From an uncultured bacterium (GTDB taxonomy: Bacteria; Chloroflexota; Anaerolineae; J036; Brachytrichaceae), in the NCBI GenBank assembly GCA_903873965.1, contig CAIQQO010000396.1:1-51792 (forward strand): 51,792 nucleotides of DNA. The letters run 5' to 3'. Positions 28,153-36,871 of this stretch are shown piece by piece. The notes beneath the pieces are model-generated. The model made no database searches and was not told where the DNA came from. It saw nothing but the letters and a program-made list of their open reading frames with translations. Position numbers and translations under genes: made by a program. Within the stretch, counting starts at the first letter, position 1. The number at the start of each line of letters is the position of its first letter.

Positions 28153-28184
28153 GGAATGTAGCAGTTCAACTCTCTGAACATTCC
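28153..28184. promoter_or_regulatory. Inverted repeat upstream of the STAND gene
   Basis: GGAAT (28153-28157) and GTTCA (28164-28168) pair with TGAAC (28175-28179) and ATTCC (28180-28184), with a 6-nt bulge and a 6-nt loop. It lies 17-48 nt upstream of the STAND start, in the position of a leader hairpin or operator. Confidence 0.35.
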
Positions 28185-28348
28185 ATAAATGCTTTAGGAT
28201 ATTTCTTAGGTATTGTACGGTAGCATAAGTCAGGTTGTAGAACCATGATGACGACGAAAAGTCCCTGAATCTGAGGATCGAAACGTTAAAAAGGAGTTCC
28301 CTTCGAAGCTGACAAGACGTTCGATTGTGATAGACTTTGTGCGCACGT

Positions 28349-28723
28349 ATGTCAGAACTAAACGAGCCAGTTGCGAATTGGGTGATCTTTGCGGTAATCA
28401 TCCCTTTGATGGTCGGTGCACTGTGTGCATTACCGCTCTGGTGGAGAAGAAAAGTCATCGTTGGTAATCTGATCGGATCCATCGTGATAGCCGTGGCGGT
28501 ATTCGTGATGATCTGGCAACAATACGGTGCTTTGGTACGAACACAAGCAAATTGTTCACAGCAATGGACTTCAAACTGTGCAGACATTACAGGTGTGTCA
28601 CAATACACACCTTATCTCATCCTGGTTTTACTGGGGTGGGTTGATGTGTTCTTTTTACTTGTCATCAGTGGAATCGTGGAAGACAGATTGCGGCCTCGCT
28701 GGCTTGATACCAGCAAATTGTGA
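28349..28723 (+). CDS. Small three-helix membrane protein, unknown function
   Basis: A 124-residue integral membrane protein, not recognised. Membrane helices at about 11-32, 37-56 and 87-110. The loop between helices 2 and 3 carries two cysteines (Cys69, Cys77), which could pair if external. The C-terminus is charged (EDRLRPRWLD). ATG 28349 was chosen; an upstream TTG at 28337 is possible and neither has a clear ribosome-binding site. It is divergent from the STAND NTPase gene and 105 nt upstream of metK. The neighbouring 28137-28348 region holds only the inverted repeat noted above. Confidence 0.6.
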   Translation: MSELNEPVANWVIFAVIIPLMVGALCALPLWWRRKVIVGNLIGSIVIAVAVFVMIWQQYGALVRTQANCSQQWTSNCADITGVSQYTPYLILVLLGWVDVFFLLVISGIVEDRLRPRWLDTSKL

Positions 28724-28828
28724 TGATATTAAGTGTAAACTATGGCCATCGTGCGACTGTCCAGCGATTAGTAAAGTCTATCGATAATCATTCATAACGA
28801 AACCCAAAGAGGTAGAGGTAAGGTACAC

Positions 28829-30037
28829 GTGTCAACCAGTTTCATGACAACCAAGCAGCTCTTCTTCACCAGTGAATCGGTGACGGAAGGGCATCCCGAC
28901 AAAATGTGCGATCAGATTTCCGATGCCGTGCTGGATGCATGTCTAGAGGATGATCCCATGAGCCGAGTGGCCTGCGAGACCGCCACAAAAACCGGTTTTG
29001 TGCTGTGTTTCGGCGAAATCACTACAAAGGCGATCGTCAATTACGAGGTCTTGGTCCGCAAGGTGGTTAATGACATTGGCTTTGATAGTTCTGAGGTTGG
29101 ATTTGACGGCCATACTTGTGGCGTGATCATCGCGCTGGCAAAACAGTCTGCTAACATTGCCCAGGGCGTCGATAAAGCTTTTGACTCGGGCGGTCAAGAT
29201 GGCGAGGACGAGGTTGAGCGCACTGGCGCAGGCGACCAGGGCATGATGTTTGGATTTGCGTGCAATGAGACGCCCGAATTCATGCCTTTGCCTATTGCGC
29301 TGGCCCACCGACTAGCGCGCGAGTTGAGCGTAGCCCGAAAGACCAAAAAGATTGGCTGGCTACGCCCAGATGCAAAGAGCCAGGTCACGATTGAATACTC
29401 GCGTGGACAACCGGTACGTGTCGATACAGTTCTCATCTCCACTCAGCATCATCCTAGTGCAAGTCAAGAAGAGATCAACCAGACGATTACCGAGGAGATC
29501 ATCATGCCGAATCTTCCTCAGAATATGATTGACAGTAAGCTGAAGATCTATACCAATCCAACTGGAAGGTTTGAAATTGGCGGACCGATGGGCGACGCAG
29601 GATTGACGGGTCGTAAGATCATCGTCGATAGCTATGGCGGTATGGGCCGACACGGCGGCGGCGCTTTCAGCGGGAAAGATCCAACAAAAGTGGATCGTTC
29701 TGCTGCCTATGCTGCACGCTGGGTTGCGAAAAATATCGTGGCCGCTGGTTTGGCAGATCGTTGTGAAGTTCAAGTGGCCTACGCGATTGGTATGGCGCGC
29801 CCGCTTTCAATCAATGTTGAAACATTTGGAACCGGCAAGGTGAGTGACGAAGCCTTGATCAAGGCAATCAATGACGTATTTGATCTGCGCCCAGGCGCTA
29901 TTATTCGCGATCTGAACCTGCGCCGCCCGATCTTCCAGCAGACGGCTGCTTATGGGCACTTTGGACGGACGGATATCGACTTGCCGTGGGAACACACGGA
30001 TCGCGTCGAGGCACTTCGAACTGCTGCGCACTTTTAG
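28829..30037 (+). CDS. metK: S-adenosylmethionine synthase
   Basis: Makes S-adenosylmethionine from methionine and ATP in the cytosol. The 402-residue protein carries the family signatures: [16 protein letters not shown] near residue 20, [10 protein letters not shown] near 132, and [19 protein letters not shown] in the C-terminal third. GTG 28829 was chosen because GGTAAGG lies 5 nt upstream; ATG 28844 is the alternative. No SAM riboswitch was recognised in the 105-nt upstream gap. A clear intrinsic terminator follows. Confidence 0.97.
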   Translation: MSTSFMTTKQLFFTSESVTEGHPDKMCDQISDAVLDACLEDDPMSRVACETATKTGFVLCFGEITTKAIVNYEVLVRKVVNDIGFDSSEVGFDGHTCGVIIALAKQSANIAQGVDKAFDSGGQDGEDEVERTGAGDQGMMFGFACNETPEFMPLPIALAHRLARELSVARKTKKIGWLRPDAKSQVTIEYSRGQPVRVDTVLISTQHHPSASQEEINQTITEEIIMPNLPQNMIDSKLKIYTNPTGRFEIGGPMGDAGLTGRKIIVDSYGGMGRHGGGAFSGKDPTKVDRSAAYAARWVAKNIVAAGLADRCEVQVAYAIGMARPLSINVETFGTGKVSDEALIKAINDVFDLRPGAIIRDLNLRRPIFQQTAAYGHFGRTDIDLPWEHTDRVEALRTAAHF

Positions 30038-30054
30038 CTCAGGCATTGGCGAGA

Positions 30055-30089
30055 ACCGGCGTACTGTTAGAAAGTATGCCGGTGTTTTT
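30055..30089 (+). terminator. Intrinsic terminator of metK
   Basis: ACCGGCGTAC (30055-30064) pairs with GTATGCCGGT (30074-30083) over 10 bp with one G-T pair, followed by GTTTTT (30084-30089). A standard rho-independent layout, 17 nt after the metK stop. Confidence 0.85.
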
Positions 30090-30090
30090 G

Positions 30091-30510
30091 CTACTCCCCG
30101 ATGATCTTCACCAGCACGTGTTTACGTCGACGTCCGTCGAATTCGCCGTAGAAAATCTGCTCCCACGTGCCAAAGTCCAGCTTGCCGTTGGTCACCGCAA
30201 CGACGACTTCTCGCCCCATGATTTGACGTTTCATGTGGGCGTCTGCATTATCTTCGCCCGTATCGTTGTGGCGATACTGAGCAATCGGCTCGTGTGGCGC
30301 AATTTGCTCCAGCCATACGATGTAATCATGATGTAGTCCGCTTTCATCATCATTGATAAACACCGAACTCGTGATGTTCATCGCGTTGATCAAGATCAGT
30401 CCCTCTTGAATGCCACTCTCGCGCAGACAAGCATCCACCTGCTGTGTAATGTTAAGGAAACCACGTCGCGATGGAACATGAAACCACAGTTCTTTGCGAT
30501 AGCTTTTCAT
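30091..30510 (-). CDS. YjbQ family protein (UPF0047)
   Basis: A 139-residue member of the YjbQ family, small trimeric proteins with a weak thiamine-phosphate synthase activity reported for some members. The signature is present: [57 protein letters not shown] and [14 protein letters not shown]. The conserved His and Asp/Asn residues that form the metal-like site are kept. ATG 30510 gives the usual family length and lies 7 nt after a GATAAT on the minus strand, consistent with a leaderless transcript; ATG 30531 adds seven residues. Convergent with metK. Confidence 0.9.
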   Translation of the reverse strand: MKSYRKELWFHVPSRRGFLNITQQVDACLRESGIQEGLILINAMNITSSVFINDDESGLHHDYIVWLEQIAPHEPIAQYRHNDTGEDNADAHMKRQIMGREVVVAVTNGKLDFGTWEQIFYGEFDGRRRKHVLVKIIGE

Positions 30511-30517
30511 GGTGACC

Positions 30518-30523
30518 ATTATC
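30518..30523 (-). promoter_or_regulatory. -10-like element 7 nt upstream of yjbQ start
   Basis: On the minus strand GATAAT (30518-30523) is followed by GGTCACC and ATG 30510. No Shine-Dalgarno sequence is present, so the mRNA may start at the ATG. Confidence 0.35.
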
Positions 30524-30551
30524 GACTTCACGGCAAAATTGATCGACTGAT

Positions 30552-31460
30552 ATGATTCACGCCAGCATGTCTCAAATAAAGTTACTCAGTCCCTACTTGA
30601 CGGAAGGGTATACGTGGTTAAAAGGTAACCTGCACACCCACACCACGTTCAGCGATGGCACTCACACTGCTGAAGAAGTCATCGCAAATTATGAGCAGTG
30701 TGGTTATGATTTTCTGGGAATCAGCGACCATGATGTGTTCACAGCGCCACATGATTATCAGCACATGACGCAGATGGTGCTAATACCGGTTGTAGAAGTG
30801 ACATCACTTGGCCCGCATATCCAGCAAATTGGCGTGCACCAGCGTGTTGAACCGGACACAGACCGCCAGGCGGTTGTCGACCGTATCAACAGTGATGGCG
30901 GTTTTGCAGTAATGAATCATCCGAACTGGGAATGGCATTTCAATCATTTTCCACAAGAGATGATGTCGGATCTACAGGGCGCTATTGGTCTTGAGGTCTA
31001 TAACGGTGTCATTGAGCGTCTGGATGGTTCAGCGTTGGCGTCTGATCGTTGGGATCGACTGCTTTCCGTTGGAAGGCAGTTGTGGGGATTTGCTAACGAT
31101 GATGCACATTACCCGACCGATGTGGGTGTCGCGTGGAATGTCGTGCAGTCGCCTGCTCGAAGCGCCGACGACATTATGAGTGCGCTCAGGCAAGGGCAGT
31201 TTTACGCGTCCACCGGTGTTATGGTGAAAAGTGTTGAGATTGATGGGCTGTGCATACGTATTGAAACAGAGAACGCTCAACGAATCCGCTTCCTGACGCG
31301 TTTTGGAACGATACGCTCCTCAACCGACGGCGCTTCGGCGGAGTGGGAACTGCCGGATAATCTAACGCAGCTAAAAAACTGGCGATATGTCAGGATTGAG
31401 TGCTACGGCGAAGGCGGCCGCATGGCGTGGCTGCAACCTATACGAATTGATGTACATTAA
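30552..31460 (+). CDS. PHP-domain metal-dependent phosphoesterase
   Basis: A 302-residue PHP superfamily protein, probably a phosphoesterase acting on a small phosphorylated molecule. Metal-binding motifs are [11 protein letters not shown] (His28, His30, Asp35), GISDHD (59-61), MNHPN and NDDAH. The C-terminal about 80 residues form a beta-rich accessory region. ATG 30552 was kept; ATG 30567 is also possible. The stop TAA abuts the next ATG, and the M42 peptidase gene follows in the same direction. Substrate unknown. Confidence 0.85.
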   Translation: MIHASMSQIKLLSPYLTEGYTWLKGNLHTHTTFSDGTHTAEEVIANYEQCGYDFLGISDHDVFTAPHDYQHMTQMVLIPVVEVTSLGPHIQQIGVHQRVEPDTDRQAVVDRINSDGGFAVMNHPNWEWHFNHFPQEMMSDLQGAIGLEVYNGVIERLDGSALASDRWDRLLSVGRQLWGFANDDAHYPTDVGVAWNVVQSPARSADDIMSALRQGQFYASTGVMVKSVEIDGLCIRIETENAQRIRFLTRFGTIRSSTDGASAEWELPDNLTQLKNWRYVRIECYGEGGRMAWLQPIRIDVH

Positions 31461-31475
31461 ATGCCAGGAGTGCGC

Positions 31476-32492
31476 ATGAATATTGAATTATTGAAAGAGC
31501 TGACAGAGACATGGGGACCGCCCAGCCAGGAAGCACGGATACGGACTGTGATCGAAGCTGCGGTTAAGGGTCTGGTTGATGAATTGCGTGTCGATCGCAT
31601 GGGTAGCCTGATTGGACTGAAACGTGCCACCGTTGCCCCTAAAGATCAAGCTGCAAAGCGGGTGATGTTATCGGCCCATATGGATGAGATCGGCTTCATC
31701 ATTACGCATATTGATGAAAAAGGCTTTGCGCGGTTCAGTAGTGTTGGTGGACTGCGCCCACTGACCCTGGTGGGTAATCGCGTGATTTTTGCAGATGGCA
31801 CGATTGGCACCATTCAGATTGAAAAAGGGCCACGAGCCGCAAATGATGCACCTGGAATCGACCAGTTGTTTATCGATTCGGGCGCTTTGGATAAAAAGAC
31901 ATCGCCCATCAGGGTTGGCGACATGGGTGCATTGATTGGTACACTGATTCAAAGAGGTGATCGATTAATCGGCAAGAGCATGGATGACCGTGTGGGTGTT
32001 TTTGTCGTGATTGAGGCCTTGCGGCAGCTAAAAAACACCCCGCACGACGTATATGCGGTGTTCAGTGTCCAGGAAGAGGTGGGCTTGCGTGGCGCGAGGA
32101 CGTCAGCCTATGGTGTCAATCCCGATATCGGCATTGCGCTGGATGTGACACTCACCGGCGATTTCCCAGAGGCGCCACACATGGAAGTTGCACTGGGTAA
32201 AGGCACTGCGATCAAGGTGATGGACTCCTCGGTCATAGCTGATCCCAGACTGCGCGCACTGATGGTGCAACGCGCAAAAGAAGCGCGCATCCCTTATCAA
32301 CTGGAAGTGTTGACGGCTGGAGGGACAGATACTGCGGCAATCCAAACCTCGCGCGAAGGGGTGCCGGCAGGTTGTATCTCTATTCCAACACGCTACGTCC
32401 ACTCGATTAGTGAGATGGTTGATGTCAAAGATGTGCAGGCAAGCATCGATCTGCTGGTTGCCATTTTGAGTAAGCCAATCGCCATTGACTGA
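31476..32492 (+). CDS. M42-family metallo-aminopeptidase
   Basis: A 338-residue cobalt/zinc aminopeptidase of the FrvX/PepA-glutamyl type that trims peptides in the cytosol and commonly forms dodecamers. Ligands are His68 (SAHMDEIG), bridging Asp170 (SMDDRVG), catalytic Glu200 and ligand Glu201 (QEEVGLRGA), Asp223 (ALDVT) and the His of RYVHS. The apical domain inserts at about 70-160. ATG 31476 was chosen because AGGAGTG lies 5 nt upstream; ATG 31461 adds five residues. Followed by a large hairpin. Confidence 0.92.
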   Translation: MNIELLKELTETWGPPSQEARIRTVIEAAVKGLVDELRVDRMGSLIGLKRATVAPKDQAAKRVMLSAHMDEIGFIITHIDEKGFARFSSVGGLRPLTLVGNRVIFADGTIGTIQIEKGPRAANDAPGIDQLFIDSGALDKKTSPIRVGDMGALIGTLIQRGDRLIGKSMDDRVGVFVVIEALRQLKNTPHDVYAVFSVQEEVGLRGARTSAYGVNPDIGIALDVTLTGDFPEAPHMEVALGKGTAIKVMDSSVIADPRLRALMVQRAKEARIPYQLEVLTAGGTDTAAIQTSREGVPAGCISIPTRYVHSISEMVDVKDVQASIDLLVAILSKPIAID

Positions 32493-32495
32493 CCT

Positions 32496-32535
32496 GTCGG
32501 CGTTCAAAGGTCAAACGTAACCTTCGAACGCCGAC
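32496..32535. terminator. Bidirectional terminator hairpin
   Basis: GTCGGCGTTC (32496-32505) pairs with GAACGCCGAC (32526-32535), and AAGGT (32507-32511) with ACCTT (32520-32524), one mismatch between. It separates the M42 peptidase and HD genes, which converge. No long T-run follows on either side. Confidence 0.65.
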
Positions 32536-32539
32536 TTGA

Positions 32540-33454
32540 TCAATATGAGGGGCAGAGCTTTCCATCGCGCAGCTTGACGCTTTGGATTATTCTTTTATCG
32601 CAAGTGTCGCCTGGATTGATCGTTGAGGCATCAACGGTGACATAAGCCTTTAACGGCGTGACTAGTAACTTACGAATCAAGGTCTGTTCAACCTGAAAAA
32701 TACCGGCGGAGTTACTCATGAGCACAGCTATCTCAACGGGCACCGTGTCTCCCCGCTGGATATTGACATCTTCGATGGCGAGTGCAGATACGGCATGAAT
32801 ATCCACTTTGCCAAGATCAAAAGGCATGCGCGCGCGCCCTTTTGTCATGTCACAGCCATCCGCCACAGCCACCACCGCAGCTTCCATAAACAGAGGTGGC
32901 GGATTGACGTCATGGCACAGGATTGCAGACAAGATGAAGTCTTCAATCAACTGGCGCTGTTCAACATCCGGATATAGCTCAGGCAGGTAGGACTCAAGCA
33001 CGGGATGAGCCAGTTGTAACGCCACAAGCTCGTGTGTGACACGATGCACTGAGTTTCCAATGTCATGCAGCATGATTCCGGCAAGAGTCACCAGAAACGC
33101 ATCATCAGGTCCGCCTGCGCCGGATTCGATGACGTCCATGGGCACATTGGCGCTCATCAAAAGCGTCATGATTTGCATGGCATACGAGGTGACGACGCGC
33201 GCGTGGATTGGACCGTGATCGTTGTAGCTGAGTTTGCTGACTGTAGTGTAGTTTGAGAGATTCCAATGGGCGCTTAGTCGGGCGTCTGCTATCAGATGCT
33301 CGTACAGCTTTGACGTCAACGGATAAGGAGCAGTCAACTCATGAATCTTCTGTTCGGCGCGTGCAGCTAATTCGGTATAGTCATCCGGTAAGTCAGCCTT
33401 CAACTGCATGCCATGATTCAATGGCGCGTGTGGCACGATAACAATTCTGGTCAT
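32540..33454 (-). CDS. HD-domain phosphohydrolase-like protein
   Basis: A 304-residue protein with a metal-dependent HD fold: NDHGPIHARVV (77-87), LHDIGNSVH (His130, Asp131), CHDVN (181-182) and the final Asp in VADGCDM (199). KGRARMPFDLG and an alpha/beta C-terminal tail follow. HD proteins of this kind hydrolyse nucleotides or cyclic dinucleotides, but the substrate cannot be told. It lies 5 nt after the small Cys-rich gene and is probably co-transcribed with it. Confidence 0.82.
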   Translation of the reverse strand: MTRIVIVPHAPLNHGMQLKADLPDDYTELAARAEQKIHELTAPYPLTSKLYEHLIADARLSAHWNLSNYTTVSKLSYNDHGPIHARVVTSYAMQIMTLLMSANVPMDVIESGAGGPDDAFLVTLAGIMLHDIGNSVHRVTHELVALQLAHPVLESYLPELYPDVEQRQLIEDFILSAILCHDVNPPPLFMEAAVVAVADGCDMTKGRARMPFDLGKVDIHAVSALAIEDVNIQRGDTVPVEIAVLMSNSAGIFQVEQTLIRKLLVTPLKAYVTVDASTINPGDTCDKRIIQSVKLRDGKLCPSY

Positions 33455-33459
33455 GGCGC

Positions 33460-33861
33460 TTAGCGTTTGCTACGGGTTCTTGTCCTCAATGCTGAGGACG
33501 CACTGCGCAATCCACCATTGGATGATACCCCCACGGGAGTGTGTGCTACATCCAAGTAGTTATGAAGCTCATCTTTGGCTTCATCCATCTTTTGGAGCAG
33601 GTCTCTGTCATTACCTTTGAAGCCCTGAATGGTGCGGCGTGCACACTGCCCGCAGCCAAGGCTGGCTCGGTAGCTGTCTAGGTCACAGGTCAGGCAATTG
33701 CTCAAGCGGATCATCATCAAAGAAAAAGCGAGGACTTCATCATGGTTTTCGGGAAGACTGCTGATGTGATCAACAACCTCGCGCCAGGAATCACCGGGAC
33801 GAATACTACGAAGCTCTGGTATACACCGTGCTGGGAAGAGGATTTCACTGTCAGGATACAT
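33460..33861 (-). CDS. Conserved small Cys-rich protein, unknown function
   Basis: About 133 residues; no family name can be given, but the core looks like a conserved Chloroflexota protein. It begins MYPDSEILFPARCIPELR and has a central block LMMIRLSNCLTCDLDSYRAS with CxxC, then CGQC, suggesting a metal or disulfide site, and ends in a basic, low-complexity tail. ATG 33861 was preferred over ATG 33915 because the conserved-looking segment starts there. Operon partner of the HD protein. Confidence 0.65.
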   Translation of the reverse strand: MYPDSEILFPARCIPELRSIRPGDSWREVVDHISSLPENHDEVLAFSLMMIRLSNCLTCDLDSYRASLGCGQCARRTIQGFKGNDRDLLQKMDEAKDELHNYLDVAHTPVGVSSNGGLRSASSALRTRTRSKR

Positions 33862-34054
33862 GGTATTAACGCTATCTGAAAATGAATATGCGATTATTGA
33901 TGACACCGAGGTCATCGTTGCTACGATTCTTTAATATCATACCTTAGTCCACTTGGCAATAGGCTATGATCTATTACTTGAATATGTCATTTTGACAAAT
34001 CGGGCTAACGATTCGTCCAGCATGCCTGTTTAGTAGGGTTACCCGAGTGACGCT

Positions 34055-34060
34055 TATAAT
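34055..34060 (+). promoter_or_regulatory. -10 box 8 nt upstream of the adenosyltransferase start
   Basis: A perfect TATAAT (34055-34060) is followed by CGCCCCAG and ATG 34069. No Shine-Dalgarno sequence; transcription would start at or next to the ATG. The -35 region is weak. The remaining 33862-34054 stretch holds no recognised riboswitch. Confidence 0.5.
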
Positions 34061-34068
34061 CGCCCCAG

Positions 34069-34638
34069 ATGGAATCCATACAACTTTATACACGCACAGG
34101 TGATGATGGCTACACTGGTTTACTCGGCGAGGGAAGGGTTGCCAAGTACATGCCTCAGCCAGATGCTTACGGAACTGTCGATGAGGCCAATGCAGCGATT
34201 GGCATTGCTCGTGCTGGAGCACAGTCTGCTATAACCAGGCAACTGCTATTGACAACGCAGCGTGATCTTTACAGGCTGATGGCCGAATTAGCTGCAACAC
34301 AACAGACAGCAGCGCAGTTTCGAGGAATTGATGAGGCGCGCGTTACATGGCTGGAGCAACAGACGAACGAGATCACCTCAGAGGTCGTTTTGCCGCGCGA
34401 GTTTGTTGTACCAGGAGACACGTTGCCTGGCGCTTATCTTGATCTGGCCAGGACAATTGTCAGGCGGGCTGAACGCGTCGTCGTCCATTTGCTCCATGAC
34501 GGCATCATCGAAAACCTGCAGTTGGTGCGCTACTTGAATCGGTTATCCTCACTGTTGTTTGTATTGTCACTTTATGAGAATGCTCTGGCAGGCGCATCTC
34601 AGGCGACATTGGCCAAAGAAAATCAAGTGTCCATGTAG
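34069..34638 (+). CDS. PduO-type cob(I)alamin adenosyltransferase
   Basis: A 189-residue ATP:cob(I)alamin adenosyltransferase that makes adenosylcobalamin. Signatures: LYTRTGDDGYTGL at the N-terminus (ATP-binding), a conserved RTIVRRAERVV and RYLNRLSSLLFVL in the C-terminal helices. The five-helix bundle length is normal. Adenosylcobalamin enzymes are not encoded in the window. It is probably read from a leaderless transcript (see the -10 box above) and is followed by the dehydrogenase promoter. Confidence 0.92.
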   Translation: MESIQLYTRTGDDGYTGLLGEGRVAKYMPQPDAYGTVDEANAAIGIARAGAQSAITRQLLLTTQRDLYRLMAELAATQQTAAQFRGIDEARVTWLEQQTNEITSEVVLPREFVVPGDTLPGAYLDLARTIVRRAERVVVHLLHDGIIENLQLVRYLNRLSSLLFVLSLYENALAGASQATLAKENQVSM

Positions 34639-34640
34639 GC

Positions 34641-34668
34641 GTGACAAAAACGACCGATGGCGTAAAAT
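34641..34668 (+). promoter_or_regulatory. Candidate promoter of the 2-oxoacid dehydrogenase operon
   Basis: GTGACA (34641-34646) and TAAAAT (34663-34668) are spaced by 16 nt. The leader to ATG 34846 would be about 170 nt; no known riboswitch class was recognised in it. Confidence 0.5.
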
Positions 34669-34845
34669 AGTCCGGTTGTTTTATCGAGAGTTATTAAACC
34701 CGTGGGCGCGGGCAATCTTGCATAGCGCCATCGGTTGCGGATGTCAATTTTCTGGGCTATGCCGTCTCCCGCATTCGCGTTACGACTTGATCCAAGTATG
34801 CAGCATAGTGGGAGCGAAACACCCAGGCGGAGTAATGGATTGTTT

Positions 34846-35880
34846 ATGAATAGAGAAGAACTGGTATCGTTATACCGGCAGATGGTGCTGATACGCGTAT
34901 TTGAGGACAAATCTGCGGAGATGTACGCGAAGGCCAAGATTGCAGGCTTTTTGCACTTGTACAACGGTCAGGAAGCTGTTGCGGTGGGTGCGCTCTCGGC
35001 GTTGCGACAGGACGATGACCTGGTTACACACTATCGAGATCATGGCTATGCTCTGGCACGCGGCCTGGCATCGACCGCCGTTATGGCGGAGTTGTACGGG
35101 CGCGTAGGCGGAACTACTGGTGGCCGTGGTGGCTCAATGCACATTGCTGATATCAGCAAACATTATTGGGGTGGATACGCGATCGTTGGCGGCCATTTAC
35201 CTCTGGCAACTGGACTGGCCTATGCCAATACTCATCACAAGTGTGACAGGATAGTACTCTGTGTTATGGGTGAAGGTTCGACCAACATCGGCACTTTCCA
35301 TGCCGCATTGAATTGGGCGCAATTGTGGAAACTCCCCGTGATATTTCTGGTTGAAAACAATCAGTATGCGATGGGGACAGCGCTCAGTGTGCATAGCGCC
35401 GTGACGGAGATTTACAAGAAAGCATTGGCGCATGACATGCATGCCGTACGTGCTGATGGTAAGGACGTTCTTGCGATGCACGATGCGGTAGCATTACTCG
35501 CCGATCGAGCGCGAAGGGGCGAAGGACCGGCATTGCTCGAAGCGGTAACCTACCGATTCCGTGGCCATTCCATGGCCGACTCGGATGTTCAGCGCCCGAA
35601 GGAAGAAATCAGCGAACAAAAGATGCGCGACCCGATCACAATGTTTTTGAATGACGTCCTGTTTAAACAGAACCTGATTACGCAGGTCGAAGTTGACCAG
35701 ATACAAAAAGATGTTGAAGCGGAGGTGGAGGCATCTGTAGCCTTCGCAGACGCAAGCCCGGAACCAGCCCTCGATACGCTGTATAACGATATCTACGCTG
35801 ATCCAGTCGACAATATTCAGATTAATGGTTCATTGATCAAGCCCGCAACGGTACTACCGAGGAATGGTAAGCATGGCTGA
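34846..35880 (+). CDS. pdhA: Pyruvate dehydrogenase E1 component, alpha subunit
   Basis: A 344-residue thiamine-diphosphate subunit of E1, decarboxylating pyruvate (or a related 2-oxoacid) and passing the acyl group to E2 lipoate. HYRDHGYALARG (62-73), the loop region GGRGGSMH (92-99) and the ThDP/Mg motif GEGSTNIG...ENN (142-172) are visible; the motif reads GEG instead of the common GDG. The start MNREEL at ATG 34846 matches family members; longer frames upstream lack protein character. It overlaps pdhB by 8 nt. A branched-chain or acetoin dehydrogenase role cannot be excluded. Confidence 0.9.
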   Translation: MNREELVSLYRQMVLIRVFEDKSAEMYAKAKIAGFLHLYNGQEAVAVGALSALRQDDDLVTHYRDHGYALARGLASTAVMAELYGRVGGTTGGRGGSMHIADISKHYWGGYAIVGGHLPLATGLAYANTHHKCDRIVLCVMGEGSTNIGTFHAALNWAQLWKLPVIFLVENNQYAMGTALSVHSAVTEIYKKALAHDMHAVRADGKDVLAMHDAVALLADRARRGEGPALLEAVTYRFRGHSMADSDVQRPKEEISEQKMRDPITMFLNDVLFKQNLITQVEVDQIQKDVEAEVEASVAFADASPEPALDTLYNDIYADPVDNIQINGSLIKPATVLPRNGKHG

Positions 35881-36856
35881 GATTACATTTCGTGAGGCGC
35901 TTAAGCGTGCATTACGTGAAGAGCTGGCGCGCGACCCTGAGGTGGTTGTGTGGGGTGAAGATATAGTAGCCTACGGAGGTGGTGGTGCATACGCCGTCAC
36001 AGCCGGATTGGCAAAAGAGTTCCCTGGACGCATTCGCGATACACCCATCGCAGAAGAAGCCATCGTGGGCGTGGCAATTGGTGCCGCCATGGCAGGTATT
36101 CGGCCTGTTGTGGAGTTGATGACCATTAACTTCGCTTTGGTAGCCTGGGATCAAATAGTGAATCACGCAGCAAAGCAGCATCATATGTTTAACGGCGCAA
36201 TCAATGTGCCTATGGTGATGCGATCACCGGCCGGTTTTGGTAGAACCGCTGCGACACATTCACAGAACTTTGACGCTTGGCTGGCTTCGATACCAGGTCT
36301 GAAAGTTGTTGAACCTGCTACTCCCTATGATGCCAAGGGGCTTTTGAAGAGCGCCATTCGCGATAACGATCCAGTATTCTTCATCGAACATTTGCAGTTA
36401 TATGGCACGCGTGGCGAGGTTCCCGATACTGAGTATCTTATTCCGTTAGGTGTCTCTGACAGAAAACGTGAGGGCAAAGATCTGACGGTGGTGACATGGG
36501 GACGTATGCTGATTGAAACCATGAAGGCTGCAAAAACTCTTGCCGCCGAAGGCATCGAATTGGATGTGATCGACCTTCGCACATTGCGGCCACTGGATTT
36601 GTCACTTGCGATTGAGTCGGTTAAGAAAACCAATCGCGCCATTGTTGTAGAAGAAGGCTGGCGCAGTATCGGACTTGGCGCCGAGATTGTAGCGTCACTT
36701 CAAGAAGAAGCATTTCATTACCTCGATGCTCCGATAGCACGTGTCGCAGGCCTTGAAGTACCCATGCCGTATGCCAAAAATCTTGAGCGGGCAACACTGC
36801 CTTTCGCTGAGGATGTGGTTGCCGCGGTACACGCCATGATGGCGAATCAATACTAG
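35873..36856 (+). CDS. pdhB: Pyruvate dehydrogenase E1 component, beta subunit
   Basis: A 327-residue transketolase-type beta subunit. It carries GEDIVAYGGGGAY, RIRDTPIAEEAIVGVAIGAAM and the conserved ELMTINFALVAWDQI, then a C-terminal domain with DLRTLRPLD and EEGWRSIGLGAE. ATG 35873 was chosen because GAGGAATG precedes it at normal distance; ATG 35864 sits too close to that site. The overlap with pdhA suggests coupled, equimolar synthesis. Confidence 0.93.
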   Translation: MAEITFREALKRALREELARDPEVVVWGEDIVAYGGGGAYAVTAGLAKEFPGRIRDTPIAEEAIVGVAIGAAMAGIRPVVELMTINFALVAWDQIVNHAAKQHHMFNGAINVPMVMRSPAGFGRTAATHSQNFDAWLASIPGLKVVEPATPYDAKGLLKSAIRDNDPVFFIEHLQLYGTRGEVPDTEYLIPLGVSDRKREGKDLTVVTWGRMLIETMKAAKTLAAEGIELDVIDLRTLRPLDLSLAIESVKKTNRAIVVEEGWRSIGLGAEIVASLQEEAFHYLDAPIARVAGLEVPMPYAKNLERATLPFAEDVVAAVHAMMANQY

Positions 36857-36871
36857 GATAAAGTTAAATCA

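Noticed and set aside
28724-28828. Possible SAM riboswitch upstream of metK
   Set aside because: No SAM-I, SAM-II or SAH conserved core was found in the 105-nt gap and no terminator/antiterminator pair is visible.
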